Notes: generated by a model from the sequence alone, not told the origin. DNA of 64,000 nucleotides from Channallabes apus (GCA_030522415.1 CM060109.1:21686661-21750660), one strand, 5' to 3'. Numbered from the stretch's first letter, positions 42,814 through 53,078 are shown. Program-made: numbers and translations.

Positions 42814-43977
42814 CAGGGCTTAAAGTATTCCGGCACCGTGCCGGATCTCCGGCGTGCGGCCGTGAGGGAAAAAAATTATAATATTTTTTAACCTGCGCAT
42901 GCGGTTTAATTTTTTCGAGCCAATTTATTTCACCTACCAATCATATGAGAGGAACGCAGCTTTAACTAACGTTACAAGCACATGGCAGCCGTCAAGACCA
43001 TTAATACAAATTCTTGTATAACGTTTATTTTGTGGCACATTAATTTTTCAGGGCTTTGAACATGAATATGCAAAAAATCTGAAATAAACATTTATATATA
43101 TAAAAATATAAATATTGTTTATGATGATAAATTAGACGAAACTAAGTTTATTATAAAATAAAGAATATAAAAGTATACATGTACAGTATAAGAAAAAATA
43201 TTAATATTTATATTTTTTCATGTACAACATATTTATTTTCATATTGCTTATTTTATTGTATTGTCTCATGTAATTTTTAATTTGTAAACCATTAACCTAT
43301 GAATTTATGTTCTAATATAATCTTAGATAGCGATTATGTAGGGGGGGCAATCCATGGCAGGGGGGCATTTTAGCGCATAACACCGGGAGCAACTGTTACA
43401 GCTGACACACCGTTGTCGATGACTGACCGTGTCTGCGATTTAAAAATACTGTTTGTGCACATTTATAGCAGAACATGATTTGTTATTCAGAATTTCGTAT
43501 CCACTGGTCACCCTATGTAAAAAACTGGCAGAAGACAAAAAAGCGTTAACTAGCCTGTCGGTTTCAAATCAACATGCGAGTTACATGAACACTCATGGAA
43601 TTGCATTACAGTTCAAAAAATGTTTGTCTGAGAAACTAAAAAAATGCATGTTCTCACTCAATGTTGATGAAGCAACAACCTTGAATATGGATAAAATACT
43701 CAATGTGCTTGTTCGCTTTTTTGATAATGAAAGCAACAGAGTAATAACACAACACTTGGCAATCAGAAAAGTCAACATTGCAAATACCCTATTTAAGCAC
43801 TTTAAGCACTTGCTATTGTTTAGCTATTGTTTAGCAGTTTTTTAAGCTCTTGTTACTTTATTTTTGTTATTATTGTCAATATTTGAAGTAAGTCCTTGAA
43901 ATAAAAAAAAGTCCCCCCCTCCCCCCCCCAAAAAAAAAAGTTCAGGCTCAGGATTTTTTTTTTTACTTTAACCCCAG
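42814..43977 (+). mobile_element. hAT-like element, copy B, 6 bp TSD
   Basis: The ends CAGGGCTTAAAGTA and TACTTTAACCCCAG are imperfect inverted repeats. cacata stands directly outside on both sides (42808-42813, 43978-43983). It carries an open frame at 43453-43845. Copy A lies at about 5690-6870. A 6 bp duplication is short for hAT (normally 8), so the superfamily is uncertain. Confidence 0.7.
43453..43845 (+). pseudogene. hAT-like transposase fragment
   Basis: A 130-residue frame includes ISYPLVTLCKKLAEDKKAL, then MFSLNVDEATTLNMDKILNV and LVRFFDNESNRVITQHLAI. The FSLNVDEAT part resembles the first catalytic Asp region of hAT/ZMYM-type transposases (F-S-x-x-x-D-E). The rest of the catalytic core and the C-terminal dimer domain are missing. 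Identification rests on this motif alone. Confidence 0.45.
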
Positions 43978-43983
43978 CACATA

Positions 43984-44346
43984 TTCTCGATTGGATTTTG
44001 ACTGGGCGATTCTAACACATGGAGATGTTTTGTTTGAAACCATTCCATTGTTGCCCTGGCTTTATGTTTAGGGTCGTTGTCCTGCTGGAAGGTGAACCTC
44101 CGCCCCAGTCTCAAGTCTTTTGCAGACTCCAAGAGGTTTTCTTCCATCCATCTTCCCATCAATTCTGACCAGCTTCCCTGTCCCGGCTGAAGAGAAGCAC
44201 CCCCAGAGCATGATGCTGCCACCACCATATTTGACAGTGGGGATGGTGTGTTTAGAGTGATGTGCAGTGTTAGTTTTCTGCCACACATAGCATTTTGCAT
44301 TTTGGTCTCATCTGACCAGAGCACCTTCTTCCACATGTTTGCTGTG
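43984..44346 (-). pseudogene. Tc1 transposase, catalytic piece
   Basis: It contains WSDETK (first Asp), [11 protein letters not shown] (second Asp) and SPSQNPIEN (Glu block), in the Tc1 order. A frameshift near 44150-44200 separates the two Asp regions from the usual MVWGC-like stretch, seen in a second frame. It is cut on both sides by insertions. Confidence 0.82.
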
Positions 44347-44671
44347 CAAACGGGACTTCTTTTTTTTTTTTTTTCAACAATATTTTTATTGATTTTAACA
44401 GGGATAAAACAGGGTAAACATGTAATATTTTAATACAGGTTTTATAATCCCCTTATAAACCCTATAACACCCACCCCGTCCCTCCCCGACTCCAAGCCAG
44501 TTTTACAAGCATAAGAAAGGCTAAACGCCAGGCATTGAGAGAAACCAAAAAAGAAAAAAGAATATGGAGCTGGAAGTTTTTTGGTTCTACGTGCAAAAAA
44601 AAATAAATAAAGAGGAATAAAAAGGGGAAAGAAAGCAAACAAACAAGTAATTAAATAAGACAGGAATCAAA

Positions 44672-47600
44672 CTATAAATGTATATGAAAAAAGTGAAGGA
44701 AGGGCCCCCACACCTGTTGAAATTTAAAGTCTGAGTAATGAATTGTGTAGTGAATCTTCTCCAGGGACAGACACGATATGATAGACATGATATCTCTGAG
44801 CCACTGGGCGTGAGTGGGTGACGTGGCATCCTTCCACTTGAATAAAAGAGAACGCCTGGCCAGGAGTGTCGCAAAAGATAACAATCTCTTTTTGGCTGGA
44901 CTTAGACTCTTACCCTCTTCTCCAGTGACACCAAAAAGAGCAATCAGAGGGTCTGGTTCAAGATTGCAATTCAATATGAAGGACAGGGTCTTAAAAACAT
45001 CCCTCCAGAATTTTTCCAAATTCGGGCATGTCCAGTACATATGGATAAGAGACGCCTCTCCGCTTTTACATTTATTACAGCAAGGATCAATGTCTGGGTA
45101 GAAACGGGAGAGTTTAAGTTTGGAGAAATGAGCCCTGTGTACAACCTTAAACTGTAATAAAGAGTGGCGGGCACATAAGGAGGTTGAGTTGATAAGTTTA
45201 AGAATTGAATTCCAAGTATCATCTGATAGTGACAGATTTAAATCGTTCTCCCAAGCAGTTTTAATTTTACACAGAGGGGTGTGACTCGAAGCCATCAATC
45301 CACCATAAATAGTGGATATTAGGCCTTTACGCAGCGGAGACAAACAGAGGAGGTTATCTAGAATGTTTGCAGCAGGAGCCTCAGGGAAATTTGGTATTAA
45401 AGAGCGAATGAAGTGTCTTACTTGCAGATATCTGAAAAAATGAGAATTGGGTAAGTTAAACCTTTCGGAAAGCTGTTCAAATGATGCAAACTTATGGTCA
45501 ACGAACAGGTCCTTGCAAAGCTTGATGCCCTTATTGTACCATTCCTGAAACACTGAGTCATGTAAAGAAGGTTGGAAGAGATGGTTAGAGACGATAGGAC
45601 TGGACAGAGAAAAGCCCAAAAGGCCGCTGTGCTTTCTGAACTGAGCCCATACTCTCAAGGTATGCACCACTACTGAGTTATTGATTAATTTAATTGAGGG
45701 GATGGGGAGAGCAGATCCAAGGAGTGCAGAGACAGAGAGATTTTTGACAGACTTCATCTCCATTTCCACCCAGGCAGGCCGATTAGGTTGGTTATGAAAA
45801 TATGACCAAAAGATGACAGATCGAATGTTTGCTGCCCAGTAGTAGAAACGAAAATTAGGTAGAGCCATGCCACCGTCTCTTTTAGATCTTTGGAGTAGGG
45901 ACTTATTCAATCGTGGATGTTTACCTTTCCAAAGGTAAGAAGATATAATTGAGTCTAACGTGCCAAAGTAAGATTTGGGAATAAAAACAGGTACAGACTG
46001 AAAGAGATATAAAAATTTAGGGAGAATACTCATTTTAATGGCATTAATGCGGCCCACCAGGGACATGGACAGTGGTGACCATCGTCCCAAGTCCTTTCTT
46101 GTTTGGTTCAACAACCTAATAAAATTTTCTTTAAAGAGGTGTTTATGTTTCCTTGTGATTGTAATACCAAGATAGGTAAACTGATTTTTCACAATGTTGA
46201 ATGGAAAATTGTGCATACCAGTTGTTACTGCTGTATTATCTAGCAGAAAAAGTTCACTTTTGTGCAAATTTAATTTATATCCTGAAAAATAGCTAAATTC
46301 CCTAAGCAATGACAGCACAGGTGGCAGAGAGGAGACTGGATTCGATAAAAAAAGTAGAAGATCATCTGCATAAAGGGAAACTTTATGTTCTTCTCCCTGC
46401 CTCCAAATCCCAGATATATCTCTACAGCTTCGGAATGCAATTGCTAGTGGCTCAATGGCGAGGTTAAAGAGCAATGGGCTAAGGGGACACCCCTGACGAG
46501 TTCCCCGCTGAAGACTGAATGGTTGAGACTGTTGAGCATTTGTCAGAACTGAGGCAGTGGGGCTTGAATATAATAATTTAACCCAAGTGATAAAACTTGG
46601 ACCAAAATTAAATTTTCCTAAAGCCCTGAATAAATACTCCCATTCCACACGATCAAAAGCCTTTTCAGCATCCAAAGAAAGGACACACTCAGGGGTCTCC
46701 TCTGATGGTGTGTACAAGATATCCATAAGGCGTCGAATGTTAAAGTAAGAATAACGATTTTTAACAAAACCGGTCTGGTCCTCAGATATAATTGAGGGTA
46801 GAACATTCTCTAATCTACGAGCCAAGACTTTAGCAAGGATTTTAACATCCACATTAAGAAGAGAGATTGGTCTATATGAGGAGCACTCTGTTGGGTCCTT
46901 ATCCTTCTTTGCTATGAGGGTGATGCGAGCCTCATTAAATGACGCAGGCATCTTACCTTGCTTGAAAGATTCAGATAGAACCAAAGCTAGTTGTGGTGCA
47001 AGGTATGAGGAGAATGATTTAAAAAACTCTGCAGGGAACCCGTCAGGACCCGGGGACTTACCAGATTGCAATGAGGAGATAGCTGAACTGATTTCCTCTT
47101 GTGATATGGGCTCTTCTAATCTTAATCTAGAATCAGGGGACAGTGTTGGGATATTTAGTTGAGTCAAGAAATTCTCAACTGCACTATGGTCCTTTGGGAA
47201 CTCAGAAGTATATAATCGAGAATAAAAATTCCTGAATGCATCATTAATTTTAGAATGGTCCGTAGTGATGGTACCATCCTCCATCCGAATTTTTGTAATT
47301 TGTTGCTGTGCTCTAAATCCTTTTAACTGATTAGCTAAAAGTTTCCCAGATTTGTCACCATGAATGTAAAATTGGCTCCTACTCTTTAATAATTGCCGTT
47401 CAATTACATGCGTTGAAATAAGTTCAAACTTAGTTTGCACTTCTACGCGTTTTTTATAGAGATCGGGGTTTTTAAATAGAGCATACTGCTGGTCAATTTC
47501 TTTAATTTGGTTGGTCAAATCTTTTCGTTCTTTATATGCCTTCCTTTTCATATTTGCAGTGTATGAAATTATCTGTCCCCTGAGGTAGGCTTTCAGAGCA

Positions 47601-48463
47601 TCCCAAACAACCAAACGTGACACTTCAGGTGTTTCATTTGTGGTGAAGAAAAAAACGATCTGGTCTTCCATAAATTTTACAAAATCGTCCTCCATCAGCA
47701 ACGATGAATTAAAGCGCCAATGTTTAGTAACTTGAGGGAGATCGGGGAGTTTTATAGACATAACAACTGGAGCATGATCTGATATCACAATGCTCTGATA
47801 AGCACAAGAAGTAACCATTGGGATCAGTTGATTATCTATAAAGAAATAATCAATTCTGGAGAAAGTATGATGAACATGTGAGAAAAAGGAGTATTCTCTC
47901 TTTTTTGGATTAAGGAAGCGCCATATGTCAGAGATACCAAAGCTGCAGAGATAGGACTGAAGTAGCGTGGCGGATTTACTCAGAGGTATAGGATTGGGAG
48001 ATGACCTGTCAAGTGATGGATCTAAACAGCAGTTAAAGTCTCCCCCTAATATGAGAGAGTATGAGCTCAGATCAGGCAGAAGAGAGAAAAAATGTTCAAA
48101 GAAGGAGACATCGTCATAATTAGGGGCATATAAATTAGCCAACACTACATTAGTATTAAATAACTTCCCTGAAACAATGATATAACGACCTTGTATATCC
48201 GTAATAACATTATGATGCTCAAAAGAGATGTTTGGGTTAATGAGAATTGAGACACCCCTAGCTTTGGCCTGAAAGGTCGAGTGGTAGTGCTGCCCACCCC
48301 AACGTGACATAAGGCGAGAATTATCAGAACTGCGAATGTGAGTTTCTTGTAAAAATGCGATTGCAGTGTTAAGTTGTTTAAGGTGTGAGAGCACCTTCCT
48401 TCTCTTCACCGGATGGTTTAAACCCTTAACATTCCAGCTCACAAAGTTTAAAGAACTATTCAT
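44672..48463 (-). CDS. L1 ORF2p, endonuclease and reverse transcriptase
   Basis: The start chosen is the ATG at 48463 (MNSSLNFVSWNVKGLNHPVK), where the endonuclease begins; the open frame extends 26 codons further upstream. The product has 1263 residues. The endonuclease shows NVKG, FLQETHI, LGGDFNCCLD and ISDHAPV. The reverse transcriptase shows YRPISLLNVDVKILAKVLAR, EDQTGFVKNRYS, LSLDAEKAFDRVEW, GTRQGCPLSPLLFNL and YADDLLLF (Tyr near residue 698). The C-terminus has a CCNKCKSGEASLIHMYWTC cysteine motif. It nicks target DNA and copies the element RNA on the spot. No break is seen, in contrast to every other retroelement in the window. Confidence 0.93.
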   Translation of the reverse strand: MNSSLNFVSWNVKGLNHPVKRRKVLSHLKQLNTAIAFLQETHIRSSDNSRLMSRWGGQHYHSTFQAKARGVSILINPNISFEHHNVITDIQGRYIIVSGKLFNTNVVLANLYAPNYDDVSFFEHFFSLLPDLSSYSLILGGDFNCCLDPSLDRSSPNPIPLSKSATLLQSYLCSFGISDIWRFLNPKKREYSFFSHVHHTFSRIDYFFIDNQLIPMVTSCAYQSIVISDHAPVVMSIKLPDLPQVTKHWRFNSSLLMEDDFVKFMEDQIVFFFTTNETPEVSRLVVWDALKAYLRGQIISYTANMKRKAYKERKDLTNQIKEIDQQYALFKNPDLYKKRVEVQTKFELISTHVIERQLLKSRSQFYIHGDKSGKLLANQLKGFRAQQQITKIRMEDGTITTDHSKINDAFRNFYSRLYTSEFPKDHSAVENFLTQLNIPTLSPDSRLRLEEPISQEEISSAISSLQSGKSPGPDGFPAEFFKSFSSYLAPQLALVLSESFKQGKMPASFNEARITLIAKKDKDPTECSSYRPISLLNVDVKILAKVLARRLENVLPSIISEDQTGFVKNRYSYFNIRRLMDILYTPSEETPECVLSLDAEKAFDRVEWEYLFRALGKFNFGPSFITWVKLLYSSPTASVLTNAQQSQPFSLQRGTRQGCPLSPLLFNLAIEPLAIAFRSCRDISGIWRQGEEHKVSLYADDLLLFLSNPVSSLPPVLSLLREFSYFSGYKLNLHKSELFLLDNTAVTTGMHNFPFNIVKNQFTYLGITITRKHKHLFKENFIRLLNQTRKDLGRWSPLSMSLVGRINAIKMSILPKFLYLFQSVPVFIPKSYFGTLDSIISSYLWKGKHPRLNKSLLQRSKRDGGMALPNFRFYYWAANIRSVIFWSYFHNQPNRPAWVEMEMKSVKNLSVSALLGSALPIPSIKLINNSVVVHTLRVWAQFRKHSGLLGFSLSSPIVSNHLFQPSLHDSVFQEWYNKGIKLCKDLFVDHKFASFEQLSERFNLPNSHFFRYLQVRHFIRSLIPNFPEAPAANILDNLLCLSPLRKGLISTIYGGLMASSHTPLCKIKTAWENDLNLSLSDDTWNSILKLINSTSLCARHSLLQFKVVHRAHFSKLKLSRFYPDIDPCCNKCKSGEASLIHMYWTCPNLEKFWRDVFKTLSFILNCNLEPDPLIALFGVTGEEGKSLSPAKKRLLSFATLLARRSLLFKWKDATSPTHAQWLRDIMSIISCLSLEKIHYTIHYSDFKFQQVWGPFLHFFHIHL

Positions 48464-49104
48464 TCTCCCTGAGAGAAAATGCAGGTAGATAAACATGAAT
48501 AACACTGAGATGCCTAACGTCAGCCTTAAAGTGTAAAACACAGAACAACGTGTTAAAAATACACAGTATACAAAGAACTAACACAATACTGGCTTTGGAG
48601 ATCCCCCACCCCTCCCCCACACACCCCTGCTCCACACCCCTCCCCCCCACACACCCCACTACCCCCCAACAAACAAAGATAGCTGCTAACAAACACAGCA
48701 GCAAGCTCTTCCATTCCTCCATCTTCCACCCAACAAATCCTCCTGCTGCTAACCACCCCATCTTCTGCTCCGACACAATTTACAGAAACTAATAATTAAA
48801 TATATAAATAAAACATTTCAACACTCCAATACTGAAATCTCTCAATGAGAGAAAAACACACCACCACCACCCCTCCCCCCACGTCACATTGTAACTCTAA
48901 ATATACAAACATGTAAATCACACGTGATTAAAAATAGAAAAAGTAGTAATATAAAAATAATAATAATAACCCCTTCACAGGTTTAACACAACACTCTTAC
49001 CGGGAAAGACGTAAACGTGGCCAGATTTTAGGTTAAAAATGGTACTTTCCTGAGAACTGTAGTATTGCGTATTAAAATAATAATAATAATAATAATACAG
49101 TGCA
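48464..49104 (-). other. L1 inter-ORF spacer
   Basis: The stretch is C-rich on the plus strand (CCCACC runs at 48600-48670 and 48855-48890) with (TAA)n near 48955 and 49075. It is long for an L1 spacer, so ORF2 translation by simple reinitiation seems unlikely. It has no coding content. Confidence 0.6.
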
Positions 49105-49902
49105 CTACGTAGTTTTCGGCAGACTGTCTATGTGTTTCTGCGCCTCTTCTACCGAGCGGAGCCACTTCTTCTGTCCGGTAGACAGAGTGATCCGGAGCCG
49201 CGCTGGATACAGCAGAGAAGGCCGGAGACCACGGCTGTATAACTCGCTCATCACTCCTCTATACTCGGCTCGCTGGTTTAAAACTTCGGGAGCGTAGTCT
49301 TCCACTATGCGAACCTGCTGACCGCGGTATTCCAGCCTCCCTCTCCGCCGAGCCTCCCGAATCAGAAGGTCTTTCACCTGGCTCCGGTGCACGCGGAGAA
49401 TGACGGGCCGAGGTCTCTGTCCTGAAGCGGGTTTGGATGCAGGTATTCGGTGAGCTCGGTCAATCTCCGGCGGGGAAGGCAGCGTCTCAGTCCCAAACAC
49501 CTCGCACAGAAACTTGGAGAAGAACTCGGTAGGGAGTCCACCTTCAGTACCTTCCGGGAGACCAAGGACACGCAGGTTTTGTCTCCTGCTCCGGCCTTCT
49601 AAGTCTACAACCTTGGACGTTAACTTTAAGTTGTTTTCCCGAAGTCCGGAGCAGATGTTCTCCAGCTCCGTCACACGCTGACTCAGGTCGTCTGTAGCGA
49701 GTTCTAATGACGGTAAGCGCTGTCCATGGTCCGCTACTTGGGCCTGAATCTGATCCAGCTTTCCCTCTAGTAAACTAAACGAGGATTTAAACTCCGCCGC
49801 TAACGCATCACGGTGTTGCTCTAACAGCGCTGAGATAGCCTCGACTGTTAGAGGGGTCGCAGAGTCGTCTTTTTTCACGGCTTTAACACTCCTGGTAGCC
49901 AT
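49105..49902 (-). CDS. L1 ORF1p, RNA-binding chaperone
   Basis: The start chosen is the ATG at 49902 (MATRSVKAVKKDDSA), because the codons before it (from 49953) look like leader. The 265-residue product has a basic N-terminus, a coiled coil (about residues 25-110, with ALLEQHRDALAAEF, LDQIQAQVADHGQ and LSQRVTELENICSGLREN), and an RRM-like domain beginning RRQNLRVLGLPEGTE. A C-terminal domain with RPRPVILRVHRSQVKDLLI and VRIVEDYAPEVLNQR follows, the transposase_22 layout. In L1 it trimerises and coats the element RNA in cytoplasmic particles. The frame is uninterrupted and the length fits fish L1 ORF1. Confidence 0.88.
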   Translation of the reverse strand: MATRSVKAVKKDDSATPLTVEAISALLEQHRDALAAEFKSSFSLLEGKLDQIQAQVADHGQRLPSLELATDDLSQRVTELENICSGLRENNLKLTSKVVDLEGRSRRQNLRVLGLPEGTEGGLPTEFFSKFLCEVFGTETLPSPPEIDRAHRIPASKPASGQRPRPVILRVHRSQVKDLLIREARRRGRLEYRGQQVRIVEDYAPEVLNQRAEYRGVMSELYSRGLRPSLLYPARLRITLSTGQKKWLRSVEEAQKHIDSLPKTT

Positions 49903-50066
49903 CGCAAATGAAAAAACATATAACCGTGGGGTAGAGTATAAAGTTATTGTCAACTAAGATTTTAATTTAACATTTAGAGACGAATAAGGGAGTGAAGAAA
50001 TTCGAAACTGTCGGAGCACCTAACCAACACGTCCTACTCCATGTGGCTGCTCCAAACGGGACTTCT

Positions 50067-50446
50067 TATGGTTTTCTGTTAACAATGGCTTTCTTCTTGC
50101 CACTCTTCCATAAAGGCCAACTTTGTGCAGTGCACGACTAATAGTTGTCCTATGGACAGATTCCCCCACCTGAGCTGTAGATCCTCTGCAGCTTGTCCAG
50201 AGTCACCATGGACATCTTGGCTGCATTTCTGATCAGCGCTCTCCTTGTTCGGCCTGTGAGTTTAGGTGGACGACCTTGTCTTGGTAGGTTTACAGTTGTG
50301 CCATACTCCATCCATTTCTGAATGATCGCTTGAACAGTGCTCCGTGGGATGTTCAAGGCTTTGGAAATCTTTTTGTAGCCTAAACCTGCTTTAAATTTCT
50401 CAATAACTTTATCCCTGACCTGTCTGGTGTGTTCTTTGAACTTCAT
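50067..50446 (-). pseudogene. Tc1 transposase, N-terminal piece
   Basis: Starting MKFKEHTRQVRDKVIEKFKA, the peptide has the two helix-turn-helix parts (GLGYKKISKALNIPRSTVQ and RRALIRNAAKM) and the GRPPKL AT-hook-like linker that binds the terminal repeats. After DKLQ the frame shifts. The piece ends where L1 inserted. Confidence 0.82.
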
Positions 50447-50894
50447 GGTGTTGTTGCTCCCAATATTCTCTTAGACAACCAATGAGGCCGTCACAGAGCA
50501 GCTGTATTTGTACATTAGATTACACACAGGCGCACTCTATTTAGTCATTAGCACTCATCAGGCAATGTCTATGGGAAACTGACTGCACTTGCACACCCCA
50601 CTTTGCAGTTATTTATTTGTAAAAAATATTCGGAATCATGCATGATTTTTGTTCCACTTCTCATGTGTACACCACATTGTATTGGTCTTTCACGTGGAAT
50701 TCCAATAAAATTGATTCATGTTTGTGACTGTAATGTGACAAAATGTGGAAAAGTTCAAGGGGGCCGAATACTTTTGCAAGCCACTGTACAAGACTAACAT
50801 CTTGTAAAAAGAATAAAATCTTATGTGTAATTCAGTATTTTTCTAAATTCTGCAGTGTCTGATGTGTTGTGTTTTTCTTATTCTTATACTGTAG

Positions 50895-51230
50895 AACATT
50901 TGACGATATTGCAGACAACATAACTGAAGTGTCATGTGTGGATAATGGTAAATAAAAGTTGTGTTAAACTTAACTAATTTTTACTTTTGGTGACATTTGA
51001 GTACATTTCGTCATTCACTGCCACTCTAAGAAAATCTGTGCTTATTTGCCCATCTAGACTGGAACATGCACCCTGATCCAAAAGTGGCTGTGGCCTTGTA
51101 TACACAGGAAATTCCTCGACTGCATGAGACTGGAAAGCCTATTTTGATGTGCATGGACCTGAGATCAGGTGTTAAAATGCAGGAGACATTATCAGCACAA
51201 GGAACAAAATGTGGATTGGGCATGTCCCTT
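50895..51230 (+). pseudogene. HECT gene exons 1 and 2 (tentative)
   Basis: Exon 1 (50895-50947; acceptor TGTAG, donor GTAAAT) encodes TFDDIADNITEVSCVDN. Exon 2 starts after CATCTAG at 51058 and encodes WNMHPDPKVAVALYTQEIPR and LHETGKPILMCMDLRSGVK. Its 3' border is not clear; the frame closes at a TAG near 51232. These are less recognisable than the later exons. Confidence 0.45.
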
Positions 51231-51346
51231 TAGATGCCAGTTGGAAGGTATAATACAGAAGTAGGAGAAGATGAAAATTAGTTTAGTGAAATTTGAAGCA
51301 CTGCTGCAGCATTGTGCTTAATGTGTCCTCTTTTTGTGTTCTTCAG

Positions 51347-51441
51347 GGGATACTGCAATTGGTGATGGCATCACACGGCATTTTTTTTCTACTGTTCATA
51401 CTGAAGTATGGCTTCAATTTAAACTTGAGTATGCATGCAAT
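51347..51441 (+). pseudogene. HECT gene exon 3
   Basis: Acceptor CTTCAG, donor GTAACT. It encodes GDTAIGDGITRHFFSTVHTE, corresponding to the G-x-G-V-T-R-H stretch at the start of this HECT subfamily. It ends in phase 0, which does not fit exon 4. Confidence 0.6.
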
Positions 51442-51544
51442 GTAACTGCTCTAACCTGCGGTGTTATTAAATTAAATCTTTCCTGTTACCAAGTATGTCA
51501 CACAAGTTTAAAGTTTTTTTTTTTTCATATTTTGTCTTGAGCAG

Positions 51545-51795
51545 GGAACACAGGAGTTACCTGCCTTTTTGAGGGGCAGCCAGACCTTGTGCCTTCATCT
51601 TTACATTTTCTGATCGAAAATGACCTCTTCCTGGTAGCAGGAAGAATGCTTGGCCATTCCTTTCTTCATGGTGGACCATGCCTTGCAGGGCTCAGCAGAG
51701 CTTTTGTACATGTTCTGTTTGGTGGCTCACATGATACTGCCACTATACTTTTGGAGGACTGCCCTGATATTGATTTGAGAGAAACAATCAACCTG
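51545..51795 (+). pseudogene. HECT gene exon 4
   Basis: Acceptor GAGCAG, donor GTATGT. The frame reads NTGVTCLFEGQPDLVPSS, LFLVAGRMLGHSFLHGGPC and ATILLEDCPDIDLRETINL, the core of the HECT N-lobe. No stop inside. Confidence 0.75.
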
Positions 51796-51860
51796 GTATG
51801 TGTATACAGTATACTGTGGGTACCTTGTTAATGTTTCAAAAAATATTCTTCTGTCTTTAG

Positions 51861-52778
51861 TAGGGCTGGGCGATATGGCTGAAAACTGTATCACGATATC
51901 AGTGTTTCATATCGGTCGATATTGATATTTTTTATGACCCATTTAAAATAAGGACCAGGAGAAGAATATTATATTTAAACATTTTCATTTTAAACTTAAC
52001 CTTCCTATGATCATAGTCCCATCAGTTATTAAGACAGAAATGTCAACAACCATGGAAAAATCCAAATAATTAAAATGCAAACGTAAGTCTAAAGTCACAA
52101 TGAACACTTATCTCTTAACATTTAAGGTGCAAAATTAAAAGAAAATGTAAGAAATGCTTAATAAAGTGTAATAAAATAGTGCAATGTGTTTATTATATCA
52201 GATGCCTTTAGAGAAAACTACAACAAAAATATATTGTAATATATTTGAGTTTGATGTTAATTCACTGGCGGGCCACCAGGGGGCAATACCGCGCTGTATA
52301 CTATGTGTGTCGTGTGCACTGAATGCAGTAAAAGAAGAATACCGTTTTTCTCCTGCCTGTTTCTTTTCCTCTGGTTGTCTCACACAAAAAGCAAGTAATA
52401 TTATAGATGTTAGTTGTGCATATTGATGCAAACATAATTGTCATACCAAAGAATAAACTACCCGCCAATGTGGCTAGTGAGACTAAAGTTATTACCCGCC
52501 ATAGCCGAATTTTACCCGCACTTGGTACGGGACATTACGGGTGCCAATGTCAACGCCATCTTGTCTCCGTTTATGCTTCCTGAATCGCGACCGTACTACT
52601 TCCGGGTCCTACTTCCGGTGCGAGTGCGCATGACAGCAACCAAACTAGCTTTGCGACCTATGTTTTCTTCCGACACAGAATAAAAAAATATTGAAGGTTC
52701 TGTCGAACACATTTTTTATTGATATCGATCACGTGTCTATCGCGAAACATATCGTTATCGTTTTATCGCCCAGGCCTA
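51861..52778 (+). mobile_element. hAT MITE in HECT intron 4
   Basis: Starts TAGGGCTGGGCGATATGG and ends TTTATCGCCCAGGCCTA; perfect 8 bp TSD gtctttag (51853-51860, 52779-52786). No transposase. Confidence 0.88.
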
Positions 52779-52824
52779 GTCTTTAGGTTGTTTTGTACTG
52801 ATTTTATTCATTTGATTGAGTTAG

Positions 52825-52953
52825 CTTAAGGGGTCGGATACACTGGATGAGAAACAGTGCAATGAAGTTTTGGAACTTTGTTTATCTTGGGATTTTCCTG
52901 GTCCAACTGAAGAGAACAGACGTTGGCTCTATGAACGTCTGCTTTCACATGCG
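52825..52953 (+). pseudogene. HECT gene exon 5
   Basis: Acceptor GAGTTAG, donor GTAATG; 43 codons in phase 0 on both sides. It encodes LKGSDTLDEKQCNEVLELCL and WDFPGPTEENRRWLYERLL. Confidence 0.72.
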
Positions 52954-53040
52954 GTAATGTAATTTCTTTGTTTTGATGTATCACGACCATGTTGAGTGTT
53001 TTATGTTAGTATTTCTTGTCAGTTTACAAAGTAATTGTTT

Positions 53041-53078
53041 GCTTTGCGACAATAAACTTTGGTAAAAGCGCTATACAG
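53041..53078 (+). repeat. LINE tail, left part
   Basis: GCGACAATAAACTTTGGTAAAAGCGCTATAC is an altered copy of the LINE tail at 2840-2940. Its continuation (CAAATGCAATGTAATTCAAT) is at 56288, because a MITE and a hAT were inserted. Confidence 0.65.

Larger units (their letters stand above)
44362..50052 (-). mobile_element. full-length L1 LINE with both ORFs open
   Basis: The element lies between 15 bp TSDs (caaacgggacttctt at 44347-44361 and 50053-50067). A poly(A) tail is seen as a T run at 44361-44374. A 5' UTR (about 49903-50052), ORF1, a 640 bp spacer, ORF2 and a 3' UTR follow in order on the minus strand. Length is 5.7 kb. No stop or frameshift is visible in either ORF, so it may be active. 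It belongs to the teleost L1/Tx1 group. Confidence 0.93.
42413..50786 (-). mobile_element. Tc1-type transposon interrupted by two elements
   Basis: The inverted ends CAGTGGCTTGCAAAAG and CTTTTGCAAGCCACTG are each flanked by TA (42411-42412, 50787-50788). The transposase on the minus strand is split into three pieces by the hAT-like element 42814-43977 and the L1 element 44362-50052. Without these inserts it is about 1.5 kb, the usual Tc1 size. It lies just upstream of the HECT exons. Confidence 0.92.

Noticed and set aside
48456..48792. Open frames of 67-106 codons on both strands
   Set aside because: They lie in the C-rich L1 spacer, low in complexity and without homology.
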